Made by a program: the position numbers and the translations under genes. A stretch of 16,168 nt of DNA from Spirochaetia bacterium (lineage in GTDB: Bacteria > Spirochaetota > Spirochaetia > Treponematales > Breznakiellaceae). The notes under the pieces were generated by a model. The model did no database searches, was not told where the DNA came from, and saw nothing but the letters and a program-made list of their open reading frames with translations. Numbering within the stretch: position 1 is the first letter of the stretch; each line of letters opens with the position of its first letter. The stretch is taken from assembly GCA_025997715.1 (NCBI GenBank), contig BNUY01000063.1, forward strand, positions 1 to 16,168, given 5' to 3'. Positions 7,345 through 16,168 of this stretch are shown one piece after another.

Positions 7345-7417
7345 GGGGGTCGATGGGACTCGAACCCACGGCAATCAGATCCACAATCTGACGTTCTAGC
7401 CACTGAACTACGACCCC
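7345..7417 (-). tRNA. tRNA-His (anticodon GTG)
   Basis: A complete 73-base cloverleaf is readable on the - strand. The acceptor stem GGGGTCG pairs with CGACCCC; the D arm is GTTC/GAAC with a GG-containing loop; the anticodon stem TCAGA/TCTGA encloses TTGTGGA, so the anticodon is GTG; and the T arm has GTGGG/CCCAT with loop TTCGAGT. The discriminator is C73, as usual for histidine, and CCA is not encoded (GTA follows). The base just before the acceptor stem (7418, - strand reading) is C, not the G(-1) that bacterial tRNA-His genes normally encode. It precedes hisS on the same strand. Confidence 0.96.
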
Positions 7418-7436
7418 GTGGTATGTATCGGTTCCT

Positions 7437-7465
7437 ATGGTAGCACCGGAATAAAAATTTGTCAA
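7437..7465 (-). promoter_or_regulatory. Promoter of the tRNA-His / hisS unit
   Basis: On the - strand there is a perfect -35 box TTGACA (7465-7460), a 17-base spacer and a -10 box TACCAT (7442-7437, four of six consensus bases). The expected start of transcription is near 7430, about a dozen bases before the tRNA 5' end. The -35 box lies one base outside the large inverted repeat. Confidence 0.65.
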
Positions 7466-7466
7466 G

Positions 7467-7630
7467 TGAGCCAGTTTCAAAATGCAAGGCCTACCATGAA
7501 TTACACGAATAAAAATTAGAAATTTAACCACCGACCTCACGGACCCTCACGGACAAAGGAAAGGATAAGAAAGCAGGAGTCCGTGGCGTCAGTGAGGTCG
7601 GTGGTTAATCCTTATTTTGGAACTGGCTCA
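7467..7630. repeat. Nested inverted-repeat element (MITE- or REP-like)
   Basis: Two sets of inverted repeats share one centre. The outer arms TGAGCCAGTTTCAAAAT (7467-7483) and its complement (7614-7630) match in 16 of 17 positions. The inner arms TTAACCACCGACCTCAC (7524-7540) and 7592-7608 match perfectly over 17, and pairing resumes with CACGGAC (7548-7554) against GTCCGTG (7579-7585) after a small bulge. The left inner arm also carries CCTCACGGAC twice in tandem (7535-7554). The loop is purine-rich (7555-7578). No protein is encoded. CACGGA-type palindromes of this kind recur between genes in many environmental bacteria; copy number in this genome cannot be judged from one window. Confidence 0.7.
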
Positions 7631-7664
7631 AGTAGACTGGCGTCTTCCGGCAATACGTATAAAA

Positions 7665-7705
7665 CTATATATAGTGCTATGTATTTACAATAGCGCTATA
7701 TATAG
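7665..7705 (-). terminator. A+T-rich inverted repeat, possible glpK terminator
   Basis: CTATATATAGTGCTAT (7665-7680) and ATAGCGCTATATATAG (7690-7705) form a 16-pair stem with one G-T pair and a 9-base loop. On the - strand the stem is followed by TTTTATAC, so it can end the glpK transcript 35 bases after its stop codon. Each arm is itself built of two short palindromes (CTATATATAG and ATAG[TC]GCTAT), so a protein-binding site is an alternative reading. Confidence 0.5.
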
Positions 7706-7739
7706 GGTTCATGCCGTATCAGGGTGCGTGTTCCTGCCT

Positions 7740-9254
<1,515 letters not shown>

Positions 9255-9285
9255 TTAATCTTAGCACCTGTCCGGCAGGCAAAAA

Positions 9286-10110
9286 TTACAACCCTTCCAG
9301 TTCGGCCATGGGCAAACCGGTTACATCGGCAATTTGGTTAAGCGGCATCCCTGTTTTTTTAAGATTCGTTGCCGTAAGCCGCAAACCTTCTTCGCGGCCT
9401 TTCTCGATACCCCGCGCTTCAAACTCTGCGGCTACCCCCATCCGTTCAAGCACTTCATAAAACTCTTTTGTTGCGTTCATTCTGATTTCCTCCAAAGCAT
9501 ACCGGTTCGCCTTTAGTATAACATCTAAATAGGCTTTTATGTGATCCGAATTTAAATAGACATTGCTTACCTGTAGTATTTTTTCTAAGGTCCGGGGCCC
9601 TAGGCCATTATGTAAATCTTTTAACCATATGTTTTCATCTTCTGACAACAGCTTTGTTTCTATTATTTGTATGGGAAAAAGACTGCCTGTTACCAGGTAT
9701 ATTCCGGGGCTTTTTTGCGTGACGGGGTACTTACATTTAGTTTCAATATGCTTTAACACTTCCCGGGGCTTGCGGGTCAGAACAAAGGTAAGCGTAATAT
9801 CGGTAATGTCTGCATCTTGTACCGTGGCGCAATACAAATGCGTGTAGGCGATAGCTTTATGGAAATCACTTACGGACAAATAGTCTTCAGGGCTTTTGAA
9901 TTCCAGAATGTTTGTCGTTTTAAAAATTGTGGCAATGTTCTTTTCTATGACAACTTGTTTTTTCTTTTTTAGAATGAGCGCGTCGATGATTAAGGGGTCG
10001 GTGTTCAGTTGATGCTCAAACTCGAAGGTGAGAATGTCAAGATAGTCTTCCAGTTCGAGGCGGATTGCATCGTAGAAAGCGCCGTGCCAATTTATGTGAT
10101 CATCGTTCAT
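9286..10110 (-). CDS. Rpn-like PD-(D/E)XK nuclease family protein
   Basis: A 274-residue protein of the Rpn/YhgA-like group (PD-(D/E)XK nuclease family, often labelled putative transposase). The nuclease core is at the N-terminus: Asp43 in PLIIDALIL, then Glu70 and Lys72 in ILEFKSPEDYLSVSDFHKA. The middle part is helical, and the C-terminus has the charged GIEKGREEGLRLTATNLKK (233-251) followed by a short helix-turn-helix-like tail LNQIADVTGLPMAELEG, as in many family members. Known relatives (RpnA-E) are DNA endonucleases that promote RecA-independent recombination. Active-site residues look intact. There is no ribosome site before the ATG, and a promoter abuts it. It lies 55 bases upstream of glpK on the same strand. 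No terminal repeats or transposase partner are seen, so it is not part of a visible insertion sequence. Confidence 0.85.
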   Translation of the reverse strand: MNDDHINWHGAFYDAIRLELEDYLDILTFEFEHQLNTDPLIIDALILKKKKQVVIEKNIATIFKTTNILEFKSPEDYLSVSDFHKAIAYTHLYCATVQDADITDITLTFVLTRKPREVLKHIETKCKYPVTQKSPGIYLVTGSLFPIQIIETKLLSEDENIWLKDLHNGLGPRTLEKILQVSNVYLNSDHIKAYLDVILKANRYALEEIRMNATKEFYEVLERMGVAAEFEARGIEKGREEGLRLTATNLKKTGMPLNQIADVTGLPMAELEGL

Positions 10111-10117
10111 GGTCTAT

Positions 10118-10146
10118 AGTATACCACAAGTATAAGGGCTTGTAAC
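10118..10146 (-). promoter_or_regulatory. Promoter of the Rpn-like gene, possibly leaderless
   Basis: On the - strand, GTTACA (10146-10141), a 17-base spacer and TATACT (10123-10118) with an extended TGG in front make a good sigma70-type promoter. Transcription would be expected to start about 10110-10112, on or next to the ATG at 10110-10108. That explains the absence of a Shine-Dalgarno sequence. Confidence 0.4.
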
Positions 10147-10260
10147 TACTCAAAAAGCAGGGCAGGTGGTGGATTTTGAGAAGTGATGAAAAATGCCGCC
10201 GGTACTGGAAAAATTCCTGCGAATATGCGTAAATTAAGTCCGGAATATGGGGGTGGCGGT

Positions 10261-12981
10261 ATGGCGAAAAATTGGAGGCCGGTTTCAACCGGCAAATTCC
10301 TCACCATCCTGATAATTTTGTTTAGCCTGCCCAATACCGCCCTTTTTGCCCGGGACGTGGAGATTATCGTTCTGGATGCGGATTTGGCGATACCCCTGGA
10401 GGGAACCCGTATCCGTTCCTGGGATGGCGCCGAATACGAATGTGATGAAAACGGGAAGGCTCAAATTGCGGTTCCCGATGACCGCCCGGTGGTGATACAG
10501 GCGGCCTACCCGGGGTATGAAAACGGCCGCTTGGCCATTAGCCCGGGACAAAGCAGCTTTACCCTGGCCCTGCGGCTGGGGGGCGTCATGGAAAACCGGG
10601 AACTCGTCATTGAGGCACAACAGCCCGGAACCAGCGAAACCAAGCTGGGCCGCAGCGTGGCAATTTCCGGGGCGGAACTGGCCCGGACTGCGGAAATCGG
10701 GATCGTCGAAGATGTGATGAACTCGGTGAAGCTCCTCCCCGGGGTGGGCTATTCGGGGATGTTCAACGCCATGCCCTCCATTCGCGGGGGCGACCCCGGG
10801 GATTTGGAGGCCGTCCTGGACGGGTTTTACCTGGCCCGGCCCTATCATTGGGGAGGGGGCATGTCCATCTTCGACCCCAAAATGATTGAGAGCGTCAAGC
10901 TTTCCCACGGCGTTTTTTCCACCCGGTACGGGCACACCATTTCGGGCCTCCTGGAGGTGACCGCCAAAAAGCCCTCCCCCACGGAAATTGAACTGGATGT
11001 CGGCCTAGCCACCAGCGCGGCGAGCCTCAACCTCTCCTACCCCCTGTTTGGCAAGGGGGGAATCATGCTGATGGGGAAGGTCACCTATTGGGATACCCTG
11101 GTATGGGCGGCCCAGGGAATTAACAAGGCTATTCCGGGAAACGAAATCCTGGGGATGATCGATTCGGTGTCCGTCGCCCCCTATATCAGGAGTACCGCCC
11201 TGTCGGCGAACTACCGGTTCACCACGGATCTTGAATTAACCCTGAGCGGCTTCTTCGGCAGCGATGGTGTGGGGGCGGAATACATTACCGACTATGATGA
11301 GGACAGTCTCCTGGCGGACGACGGGATCACGGGCAGTATGGCCATGAACTTTGATTACCATAACTACCAGGGCTTCGGCATAGCGGGCCTCAACTACACC
11401 CCCATTCCCAAAATGATACTCAGGACAACCCTCGGGGCGGGGTACACCGAACTTATTGCCAAAGGATCTGTCAACAACGATGTGGAAGTCCATTACAATC
11501 AAAAATTTCTGGACATGTACGGAGCGCTGTTTCAGCTCAAAGGCATTAATCTTGATACGTCCCAATCATACCATGCACCGGATATTAATGCAAAGATTGA
11601 TTCGGACAATCTGGTTTTCAACGCCCAGGGCCGCTTTGATATGGACTGGGATCTGAGCCCGGCTTTGCCGGGCTTCCTCCTTGCCGCCGGGGTGCAGGAA
11701 CTCTACACCAACTGGCGGCAGTACGAAAATGTGGGCATCGCCGGTGGGCCTATGGAACAATTTGTGTGGGAGATACCCGCCGGTGAGCTGTCGAGTTTGG
11801 CCATCGCCGGCATTCCGGGAGCGGCGATACTCAGGCCGCTGGACAAGATTGTGGACGTGAACAACCACGGCCTTTTCAGTTCCGCCTATACCCTCCTGGA
11901 ATATACCACCCCCAATCAGTTTTTCGGCGCCGAGCTGGGCCTCAGGATGGATCACCTCTACTTTGCCGGCAAGGATTTTGATGTGGTAACAAAACCGATA
12001 TGGAATCCACGGCTCAATCTGGACTTTAACATCCTCAAAAACAAGGATCTGTTTGGGATACCCGGTTTTCTCGAATCCCTCAGCGCCACCGCCGGCACGG
12101 GCCTCTTTTCATCGATGAACGAAAACATTTCCTTTATTGAGGGGAACAATAAGGGCCTGGATGATATGAAGCTGAACCGTTCCTGGACATCCGTAATCGG
12201 AACCAAGATTGATGTAACCGGGGGGTGGAGCTTTACTATCGAAGGGTACTATAAATATGTTTTTAACCGCGCACATATACTGGCGGATCTGAGCGGCAAC
12301 AGTGTTGATGTGGGGTGGGGATTTGATGGGGAAGGTCACATCGGGGGCTTTGATTTACAGCTGCAAAAATTAACATCCCGGTATATAGACGGCTGGATTT
12401 CCTACTCCTTTACCTACGCCCGGTACCGCGAACCTTCCAGCAGTGAATTTGGTTTCGGCGGGATCGGGGAGAATGGGAATGAATGGTACTACCCCTCCTT
12501 CCACCGGTTTCACAACTTCAACCTGGTGCTGAATATAAAACCGGTCAGGCAGTTCAATATCGCCCTTCGTTTCGGCTTTGCCTCTGGCCAGCCTGCCGTC
12601 AAAACGACCTATGGAGACGTTATCCCCTACCCGGTACAGCAGGTCACCTGGGATGGGGAAAAATATCAGCCCGTACTGGACGAAAACGGCAACCAGGTGA
12701 TCATTCAGAAATTCCGCCGCATCCCAATACGCGAGGAAAAAACCCGGGGGCCCTGGGCGCTCCCGCTGGATCTTAAATTTTCCTTTTTTATTTTTAACCG
12801 GAAGGGCAAGGTGCAGACAGAAATATACCTCGGCGTAGAAAACCTGTTATCCCTGGTGTACAAAGCCGAAGAAACAACCACCTACAATGGGTACACCGGA
12901 AAGGAAGATAAGGGGAGCAACACCGCCGCTTACGGGCTGCCTATTCCCATGGGTTCCTTCGGGTTTAAGTGGAGCTATTAG
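10261..12981 (+). CDS. TonB-dependent outer-membrane receptor
   Basis: An outer-membrane gated channel of 906 residues. The N-terminus is a signal peptide (basic MAKNWRPVSTGK, hydrophobic LTILIILFSL, likely cut after ALFA at 30). A carboxypeptidase-regulatory-like beta domain follows (about 31-107), then a TonB-box-like ELVIEAQ (114-120), the plug domain (about 129-236; LLPGVGYSGMFNAMPSIRGG, VLDGFYLARPYHWGG, GVFSTRYGHTISGLLEV), and a long beta barrel rich in alternating aromatic residues that ends in FGFKWSY. I chose ATG 10261 with GGGGGTGG at 10249-10256; the frame is open back to GTG 10183, but that extension would bury the signal peptide. No substrate can be read from the sequence. It overlaps the end of the opposing ABC permease gene by 17 bases. 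An outer-membrane receptor next to an importer operon may form one uptake route, but the genes are convergent. Confidence 0.9.
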   Translation: MAKNWRPVSTGKFLTILIILFSLPNTALFARDVEIIVLDADLAIPLEGTRIRSWDGAEYECDENGKAQIAVPDDRPVVIQAAYPGYENGRLAISPGQSSFTLALRLGGVMENRELVIEAQQPGTSETKLGRSVAISGAELARTAEIGIVEDVMNSVKLLPGVGYSGMFNAMPSIRGGDPGDLEAVLDGFYLARPYHWGGGMSIFDPKMIESVKLSHGVFSTRYGHTISGLLEVTAKKPSPTEIELDVGLATSAASLNLSYPLFGKGGIMLMGKVTYWDTLVWAAQGINKAIPGNEILGMIDSVSVAPYIRSTALSANYRFTTDLELTLSGFFGSDGVGAEYITDYDEDSLLADDGITGSMAMNFDYHNYQGFGIAGLNYTPIPKMILRTTLGAGYTELIAKGSVNNDVEVHYNQKFLDMYGALFQLKGINLDTSQSYHAPDINAKIDSDNLVFNAQGRFDMDWDLSPALPGFLLAAGVQELYTNWRQYENVGIAGGPMEQFVWEIPAGELSSLAIAGIPGAAILRPLDKIVDVNNHGLFSSAYTLLEYTTPNQFFGAELGLRMDHLYFAGKDFDVVTKPIWNPRLNLDFNILKNKDLFGIPGFLESLSATAGTGLFSSMNENISFIEGNNKGLDDMKLNRSWTSVIGTKIDVTGGWSFTIEGYYKYVFNRAHILADLSGNSVDVGWGFDGEGHIGGFDLQLQKLTSRYIDGWISYSFTYARYREPSSSEFGFGGIGENGNEWYYPSFHRFHNFNLVLNIKPVRQFNIALRFGFASGQPAVKTTYGDVIPYPVQQVTWDGEKYQPVLDENGNQVIIQKFRRIPIREEKTRGPWALPLDLKFSFFIFNRKGKVQTEIYLGVENLLSLVYKAEETTTYNGYTGKEDKGSNTAAYGLPIPMGSFGFKWSY

Positions 12982-14557
12982 TTTTTTTCCGTACACCGTA
13001 TGCCAGACATTTCATCACAAAATTACAGCCCAGGATGAGCAGGGAAATAAACGCCGCCCCTTCAAGAAACAACTGCGCCTCAAACTGGGTGATCATCAGG
13101 GAGACCGGCTTGTTCCGCACCGTGTTAAGGAAGGACACGGCGGAGATGGTCATCATGGAGTTCACAAAAAAATAGGAAACCATTTCCATAATGGTCAGTT
13201 TGGTCTGGGGAATGAGTACATCACGGATAATAAAAAACCGGTTAACCCCCAAGGTCAGCCCCACATCTTCAAGATTGGCGTTGAGCTTACCAAGGGAATT
13301 GTAGGCCATAAGGTAGGGGGATGCGAGGAAGTGGACCGTGTTAACCAGGATAAGCATGGCAAGGCTGCCGTAAAGAAATGAACCCTTAAAGAAGAGCACA
13401 TAGGAAAGCCCCAGAACCATGCCGGGGATCGCCAGTGAGGTTATCGAAATAAGGTGCAGCGTCTTGGAGGACGTGCCGGGAGTACGGGCGGTAACGTAGG
13501 CGATAATATAGGACAGCGCCGTTCCCAAAACCGAAACCCCCAGGGCAATGAGCAGGGAATTCAGCAGGAAACGGCCTGCGCCCATGTTCATGGTTCTGGC
13601 GATGTTCACCAGGGAAAAACTCATGTCCAGAGGGTATTTATTCACGAAGGTGAGAATTACAAAAACGGCGATGGGAAGGGCGATAAGGAAACAGATCAAT
13701 ACACAGTAAAGCGCAGCGATGGTGTCACGCAGTTTGCTATCCCCCTTGTGCTTTTCCTGAACCACAAAGTTCTGGTTCGCCCGGTCCGTGTTCAGCACAT
13801 CAAACAGAAACGCTATCACCGCAGGGATGAGGAGGAAGGAGCCGATCACCGATCCCCGGCTGAAATTGAGGAGCCCGATCACTTCCTGATACATCAGAAC
13901 CGGCAGGGTGGTAAAGCGGCCGCCTATCATCAGGGGCACCCCATAGTCGGTGAAGATAAGGGTAAAGACGGCAAACACCACGGATATTAAGGGTTTGCGG
14001 AGGTAGGGAAAGGTTATGGAGAAAAACTGCCGGGCACGGGGGATACCCAGTACTGCGGCGGCCTCGTAGGGGGAGCCGTCTTCGTACTTTAAAATATCCG
14101 CCAGCATCAGAAACGCTACCGGAAAGGCGTACAGCACGGAGCCGGTGACGATACCGTTAAAGCCGTAAATCGAATGGTGCAGGGCCAGAAGCCGGGTAAT
14201 GATCCCGTTGGAACCAAGGAGCAGCACCAGCCCCATGCCGTGGGATATCGAAGGAATCAGCATGGGGATGGTGACGAAAACGCTGAAGGCCTCCTGGAAG
14301 CGCAGGTTGGTGCGCACCACGCAGAGGGCAAAGAGGTATGCGATGACGATGGATATGACCGTGGCGGCGGCAGCGGCGGCGATTGAATGAAACAGGGCCT
14401 GCTTAAACTGAGCCGAGCTGAGGATGCCCCGAATGTCTGCGGAGGCTATGTTAACAAGCATGCTTCCCAGGGGGAAAATGATCGTAAAGATAAGAAAGGC
14501 CCCTAGAAACAGTTTTACTATTATTGAGCGCCGTGACCGGCCTTTAGATTTTGACAT
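12965..14557 (-). CDS. ABC importer permease with two fused transmembrane domains
   Basis: A 530-residue inner-membrane protein with two copies of the binding-protein-dependent transport permease domain, as in FbpB/AfuB-type ferric importers and some 2-aminoethylphosphonate importers. About twelve hydrophobic segments are seen. Each half has the cytoplasmic loop that contacts the ATPase: YEAAAVLGIPRARQFFSITF (164-183) and LEDVGLTLGVNRFFIIRD (429-446). A hydrophilic linker near 255-275 joins the halves. The fused layout makes a second permease gene unnecessary. Its ATG lies inside the end of the ATPase gene (14-base overlap), which suggests translational coupling. It is the last gene of the operon, and its stop lies within the end of the TonB receptor gene on the other strand. 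Substrate not determined. Confidence 0.9.
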   Translation of the reverse strand: MSKSKGRSRRSIIVKLFLGAFLIFTIIFPLGSMLVNIASADIRGILSSAQFKQALFHSIAAAAAATVISIVIAYLFALCVVRTNLRFQEAFSVFVTIPMLIPSISHGMGLVLLLGSNGIITRLLALHHSIYGFNGIVTGSVLYAFPVAFLMLADILKYEDGSPYEAAAVLGIPRARQFFSITFPYLRKPLISVVFAVFTLIFTDYGVPLMIGGRFTTLPVLMYQEVIGLLNFSRGSVIGSFLLIPAVIAFLFDVLNTDRANQNFVVQEKHKGDSKLRDTIAALYCVLICFLIALPIAVFVILTFVNKYPLDMSFSLVNIARTMNMGAGRFLLNSLLIALGVSVLGTALSYIIAYVTARTPGTSSKTLHLISITSLAIPGMVLGLSYVLFFKGSFLYGSLAMLILVNTVHFLASPYLMAYNSLGKLNANLEDVGLTLGVNRFFIIRDVLIPQTKLTIMEMVSYFFVNSMMTISAVSFLNTVRNKPVSLMITQFEAQLFLEGAAFISLLILGCNFVMKCLAYGVRKKTNSST

Positions 14558-15302
14558 ATTTTACCAGCGAATTAATTTTTAATTGAAGATTGTCGATGAC
14601 AAATTCCCGGACAAAGGGGGTGGCGGGGTTTCGGATAATATTCTCCGGGGTATCAAGCTGCTGGATGCTCCCCCGGGTCATCACCATGATGCGATCCGAA
14701 AGGGCAAATGCCTCCTCCTGATCGTGGGTAATGTAAATCATGGTGGAATGGAACTGCTTCTGGATACGCTTGATCTCCTCCCGGAGCAGCAGCCGGGTGG
14801 CCGCGTCCAGGGCGGACATGGGCTCGTCAAAAAGGATTATCTCCGGATTCAGCGCCAGGGTCCGGGCAATGGCCACCCGCTGCTGCTGACCCCCGGATAA
14901 CTTGCAGGGTTTCTTGTGGATGTGTTCGGTAAGCCCCACCTGTTCAATGATGCTTTCCGCCGCTTTCCGGGATTTGGATTTGAAGGACGAATTGAATTTG
15001 AGGGCGTATTCCACATTGCCCAGGACGGACATGTTCTGGAAGAGGGCATAATTCTGGAATACGATCCCCATGTTGCGGGCAGAAGGGGCAAAACCGGTGA
15101 TGTCAATGCCGTCTTTAAAAACAAAGCCGGAACTAGGGGAAAGGAGCCCTATCAATATCCGCAGTATCGTTGTTTTGCCGCAGCCCGAGGGGCCGAGGAT
15201 GGAAAGAAACTCCCCCTCGCGCACCGTAAAACTAATACGGTGCAGCACTTCCTGACGGTTAAAGGTATGGCTCAGCTCCTGTACTTCCAGCTTATCGCTC
15301 AT
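14544..15302 (-). CDS. ABC importer ATPase
   Basis: A 252-residue nucleotide-binding subunit of the importer, on the cytoplasmic face. All motifs are present in order: Walker A GPSGCGKTT (37-45), Q-loop Gln83 in VFQNYALF, signature LSGGQQQR (135-142), Walker B IILFDEP (155-161), and switch His193 in ITHDQEEA. It resembles FbpC/PotA-type ATPases but ends about 100 residues earlier, so the usual C-terminal regulatory (TOBE) domain is missing or reduced. The start lies nine bases after the binding-protein stop codon; an AGGA overlapping that stop is the likely ribosome site. Its own end overlaps the permease start. Confidence 0.95.
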   Translation of the reverse strand: MSDKLEVQELSHTFNRQEVLHRISFTVREGEFLSILGPSGCGKTTILRILIGLLSPSSGFVFKDGIDITGFAPSARNMGIVFQNYALFQNMSVLGNVEYALKFNSSFKSKSRKAAESIIEQVGLTEHIHKKPCKLSGGQQQRVAIARTLALNPEIILFDEPMSALDAATRLLLREEIKRIQKQFHSTMIYITHDQEEAFALSDRIMVMTRGSIQQLDTPENIIRNPATPFVREFVIDNLQLKINSLVKYVKI

Positions 15303-15311
15303 GGGCTATTC

Positions 15312-16168
15312 CTAATACTTCCACCTGGCAAGGAGCCTTTCTTTCAGGACAAGATCATAGACCCCGGCCATATCCGCATAGGGGATGGTTTTTGGATAGT
15401 TGGGTATAGTGTTGGACTGATTTTTGAAAACCGGTTCCGGACAGTAGAGTTCCTTATCATCCCTCACCAGACGGGTCATGGTATACTCAAACACTTCTTT
15501 TACGGCGGGCCGGGTTTCCTTGCCCTTGATTACCGCCATGCCGGTAGTAATACTGGGGGCGCCTTCACTAAAATAAATCATCTCAAGGGGAACTCCCCGG
15601 CTATTGATGGCCTGTGTTGCGGTCAGGGTCATCCCCAAACCGATAGCAACTTCGCCCTGGATAAGGGCGTTCACCGGCCCGGAGCCGGAGGTGGTAAACT
15701 GCAAAATATTTTCCGCAAGGCCGTCGAAGTACGCAAAGGCCGCATCCTCCCCCCAGGCGTTGATCAGGCTTACCAGGAACATATACCCCGTGCCGGATGT
15801 TTTGGGATTGGGCATGGAGATGAGGCCCTTGTATTCGCCCTTGAGCAGGTCCTGATAATTGGCGGGCGCCGGGAGCCCAAGCTGACTAAGTTTTTCCCTG
15901 CTTACCACAATGGCCCCGCTGGACTTATCCCATGGCAGGTAGCGGTGATGCGGGGGGACCAATTCCGGCAGAAATGGTGACAGGTCATAGGAGGAAAGAT
16001 CCGCAAGCACATCCTGCACGCCCTCAAGGTACCCTGTTTCCAGGTTGACGATGATATCAGCTTCGGTGGCGGTCCCTTCGGCTTTTATCTTTGCCGCGTG
16101 GTTTCCGGTGGAAAGCACCTGCAAGGTAATGTTGTATTGGGGGAATTGGTTTTTGAGCAGTTCCTGCA
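15312..16168 (-). CDS. ABC importer substrate-binding protein, 5' end outside the window
   Basis: The C-terminal part (about 285 residues) of an extracellular solute-binding protein of the periplasmic-binding type II fold (ferric AfuA/FbpA, 2-aminoethylphosphonate PhnS and polyamine relatives). The frame stays open to the right edge (reading ELLKNQFPQYNITLQVLSTG before the TTG at 16124), so that TTG is an internal Leu codon and the start and signal peptide lie outside. Typical stretches are ADIIVNLE, YLPWDKSSGAIVVSREKL, MPNPKTSGTGYMFL, SGSGPVNALIQGEVAIGLG, and a Tyr-rich C-terminus (NYPKTIPYADM). It is the first visible gene of the operon with ATPase and permease. The ligand is unknown; the conserved Tyr residues do not by themselves prove iron binding. 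Confidence 0.9.
   Translation of the reverse strand, partial: QELLKNQFPQYNITLQVLSTGNHAAKIKAEGTATEADIIVNLETGYLEGVQDVLADLSSYDLSPFLPELVPPHHRYLPWDKSSGAIVVSREKLSQLGLPAPANYQDLLKGEYKGLISMPNPKTSGTGYMFLVSLINAWGEDAAFAYFDGLAENILQFTTSGSGPVNALIQGEVAIGLGMTLTATQAINSRGVPLEMIYFSEGAPSITTGMAVIKGKETRPAVKEVFEYTMTRLVRDDKELYCPEPVFKNQSNTIPNYPKTIPYADMAGVYDLVLKERLLARWKY

Noticed and set aside
7024..7443. + strand open frame across the hisS start and tRNA-His
   Set aside because: It runs through the tRNA and the terminator on the wrong strand, and the translation is low-complexity.
7524..7608. CRISPR-like repeats in the intergenic region
   Set aside because: The repeats are inverted around one centre, not evenly spaced direct repeats with different spacers, and no cas gene is present.
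9286..10110. Rpn-like gene as part of an insertion sequence
   Set aside because: No terminal inverted repeats, target duplications or transposase gene can be seen around it.
10183..10260. Upstream GTG start for the TonB receptor
   Set aside because: It would add 26 residues before a good signal peptide. ATG 10261 has a G-rich ribosome site at the right distance.
14916..15980. Long + strand open frame of 354 codons opposite the ABC genes
   Set aside because: It lies antisense across the binding-protein and ATPase genes, whose proteins carry clear family motifs. Its own translation is Gly/His/Pro-rich and matches nothing.

Overview
The window (16,168 bases) looks like chromosomal DNA of a host- or gut-associated spirochaete of the Treponema type. 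This is an inference from gene style: an hisS with eukaryote-type active-site motifs, a PD-(D/E)XK Rpn-like protein with the tail common in such genomes, an intergenic CACGGA-type palindromic repeat, and a TonB-dependent receptor. No rRNA or other decisive marker is present. Most genes are fairly G+C-rich; hisS, the Rpn-like gene and the intergenic spacers are visibly richer in A+T.

Region 1 (1-5891, + strand) is a four-gene run: a YfcC/DcuC-superfamily carrier whose N-terminus is doubtful, a BCCT-family betaine-type transporter, a histidine ammonia-lyase homologue and an imidazolonepropionase. The last three are packed 2 and 10 bases apart. At first sight this is a histidine-utilisation operon. 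However, the lyase has lost the Ala-Ser-Gly triad that makes the MIO cofactor (it reads Tyr-Leu-Gly, with about three residues missing behind it), and the residues around the cofactor have changed too. Together with a transporter of the quaternary-ammonium family, this suggests ergothionase-like chemistry: elimination of trimethylamine from a histidine betaine (ergothioneine or hercynine). The (thio)urocanate produced would then pass through a hydratase not in this window, and then HutI. This is the most interesting system here.

Region 2 (5881-7465, - strand) is a tRNA-His(GTG) / hisS unit with a recognisable promoter and an intrinsic terminator between tRNA and hisS. The hisS end overlaps the hutI end by 11 bases. 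The tRNA gene has C73 but no templated G at position -1, and the synthetase has the eukaryote-type motif 2.

Region 3 (7466-7739) is intergenic. It holds a nested inverted-repeat element of about 164 bases and a separate A+T-rich 16-base inverted repeat that may terminate glpK.

Region 4 (7740-10146, - strand) carries glpK (glycerol kinase) and an Rpn-like PD-(D/E)XK nuclease gene whose promoter seems to lie right against its start codon.

Region 5 (10261-12981, + strand) is a TonB-dependent outer-membrane receptor. It converges, with a 17-base overlap, on Region 6 (12965-16168, - strand), a binding-protein-dependent ABC importer encoded in the order binding protein (cut by the right edge), ATPase, fused two-domain permease. 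The importer is of the ferric-ion / 2-aminoethylphosphonate / polyamine type; its substrate cannot be read from the sequence.
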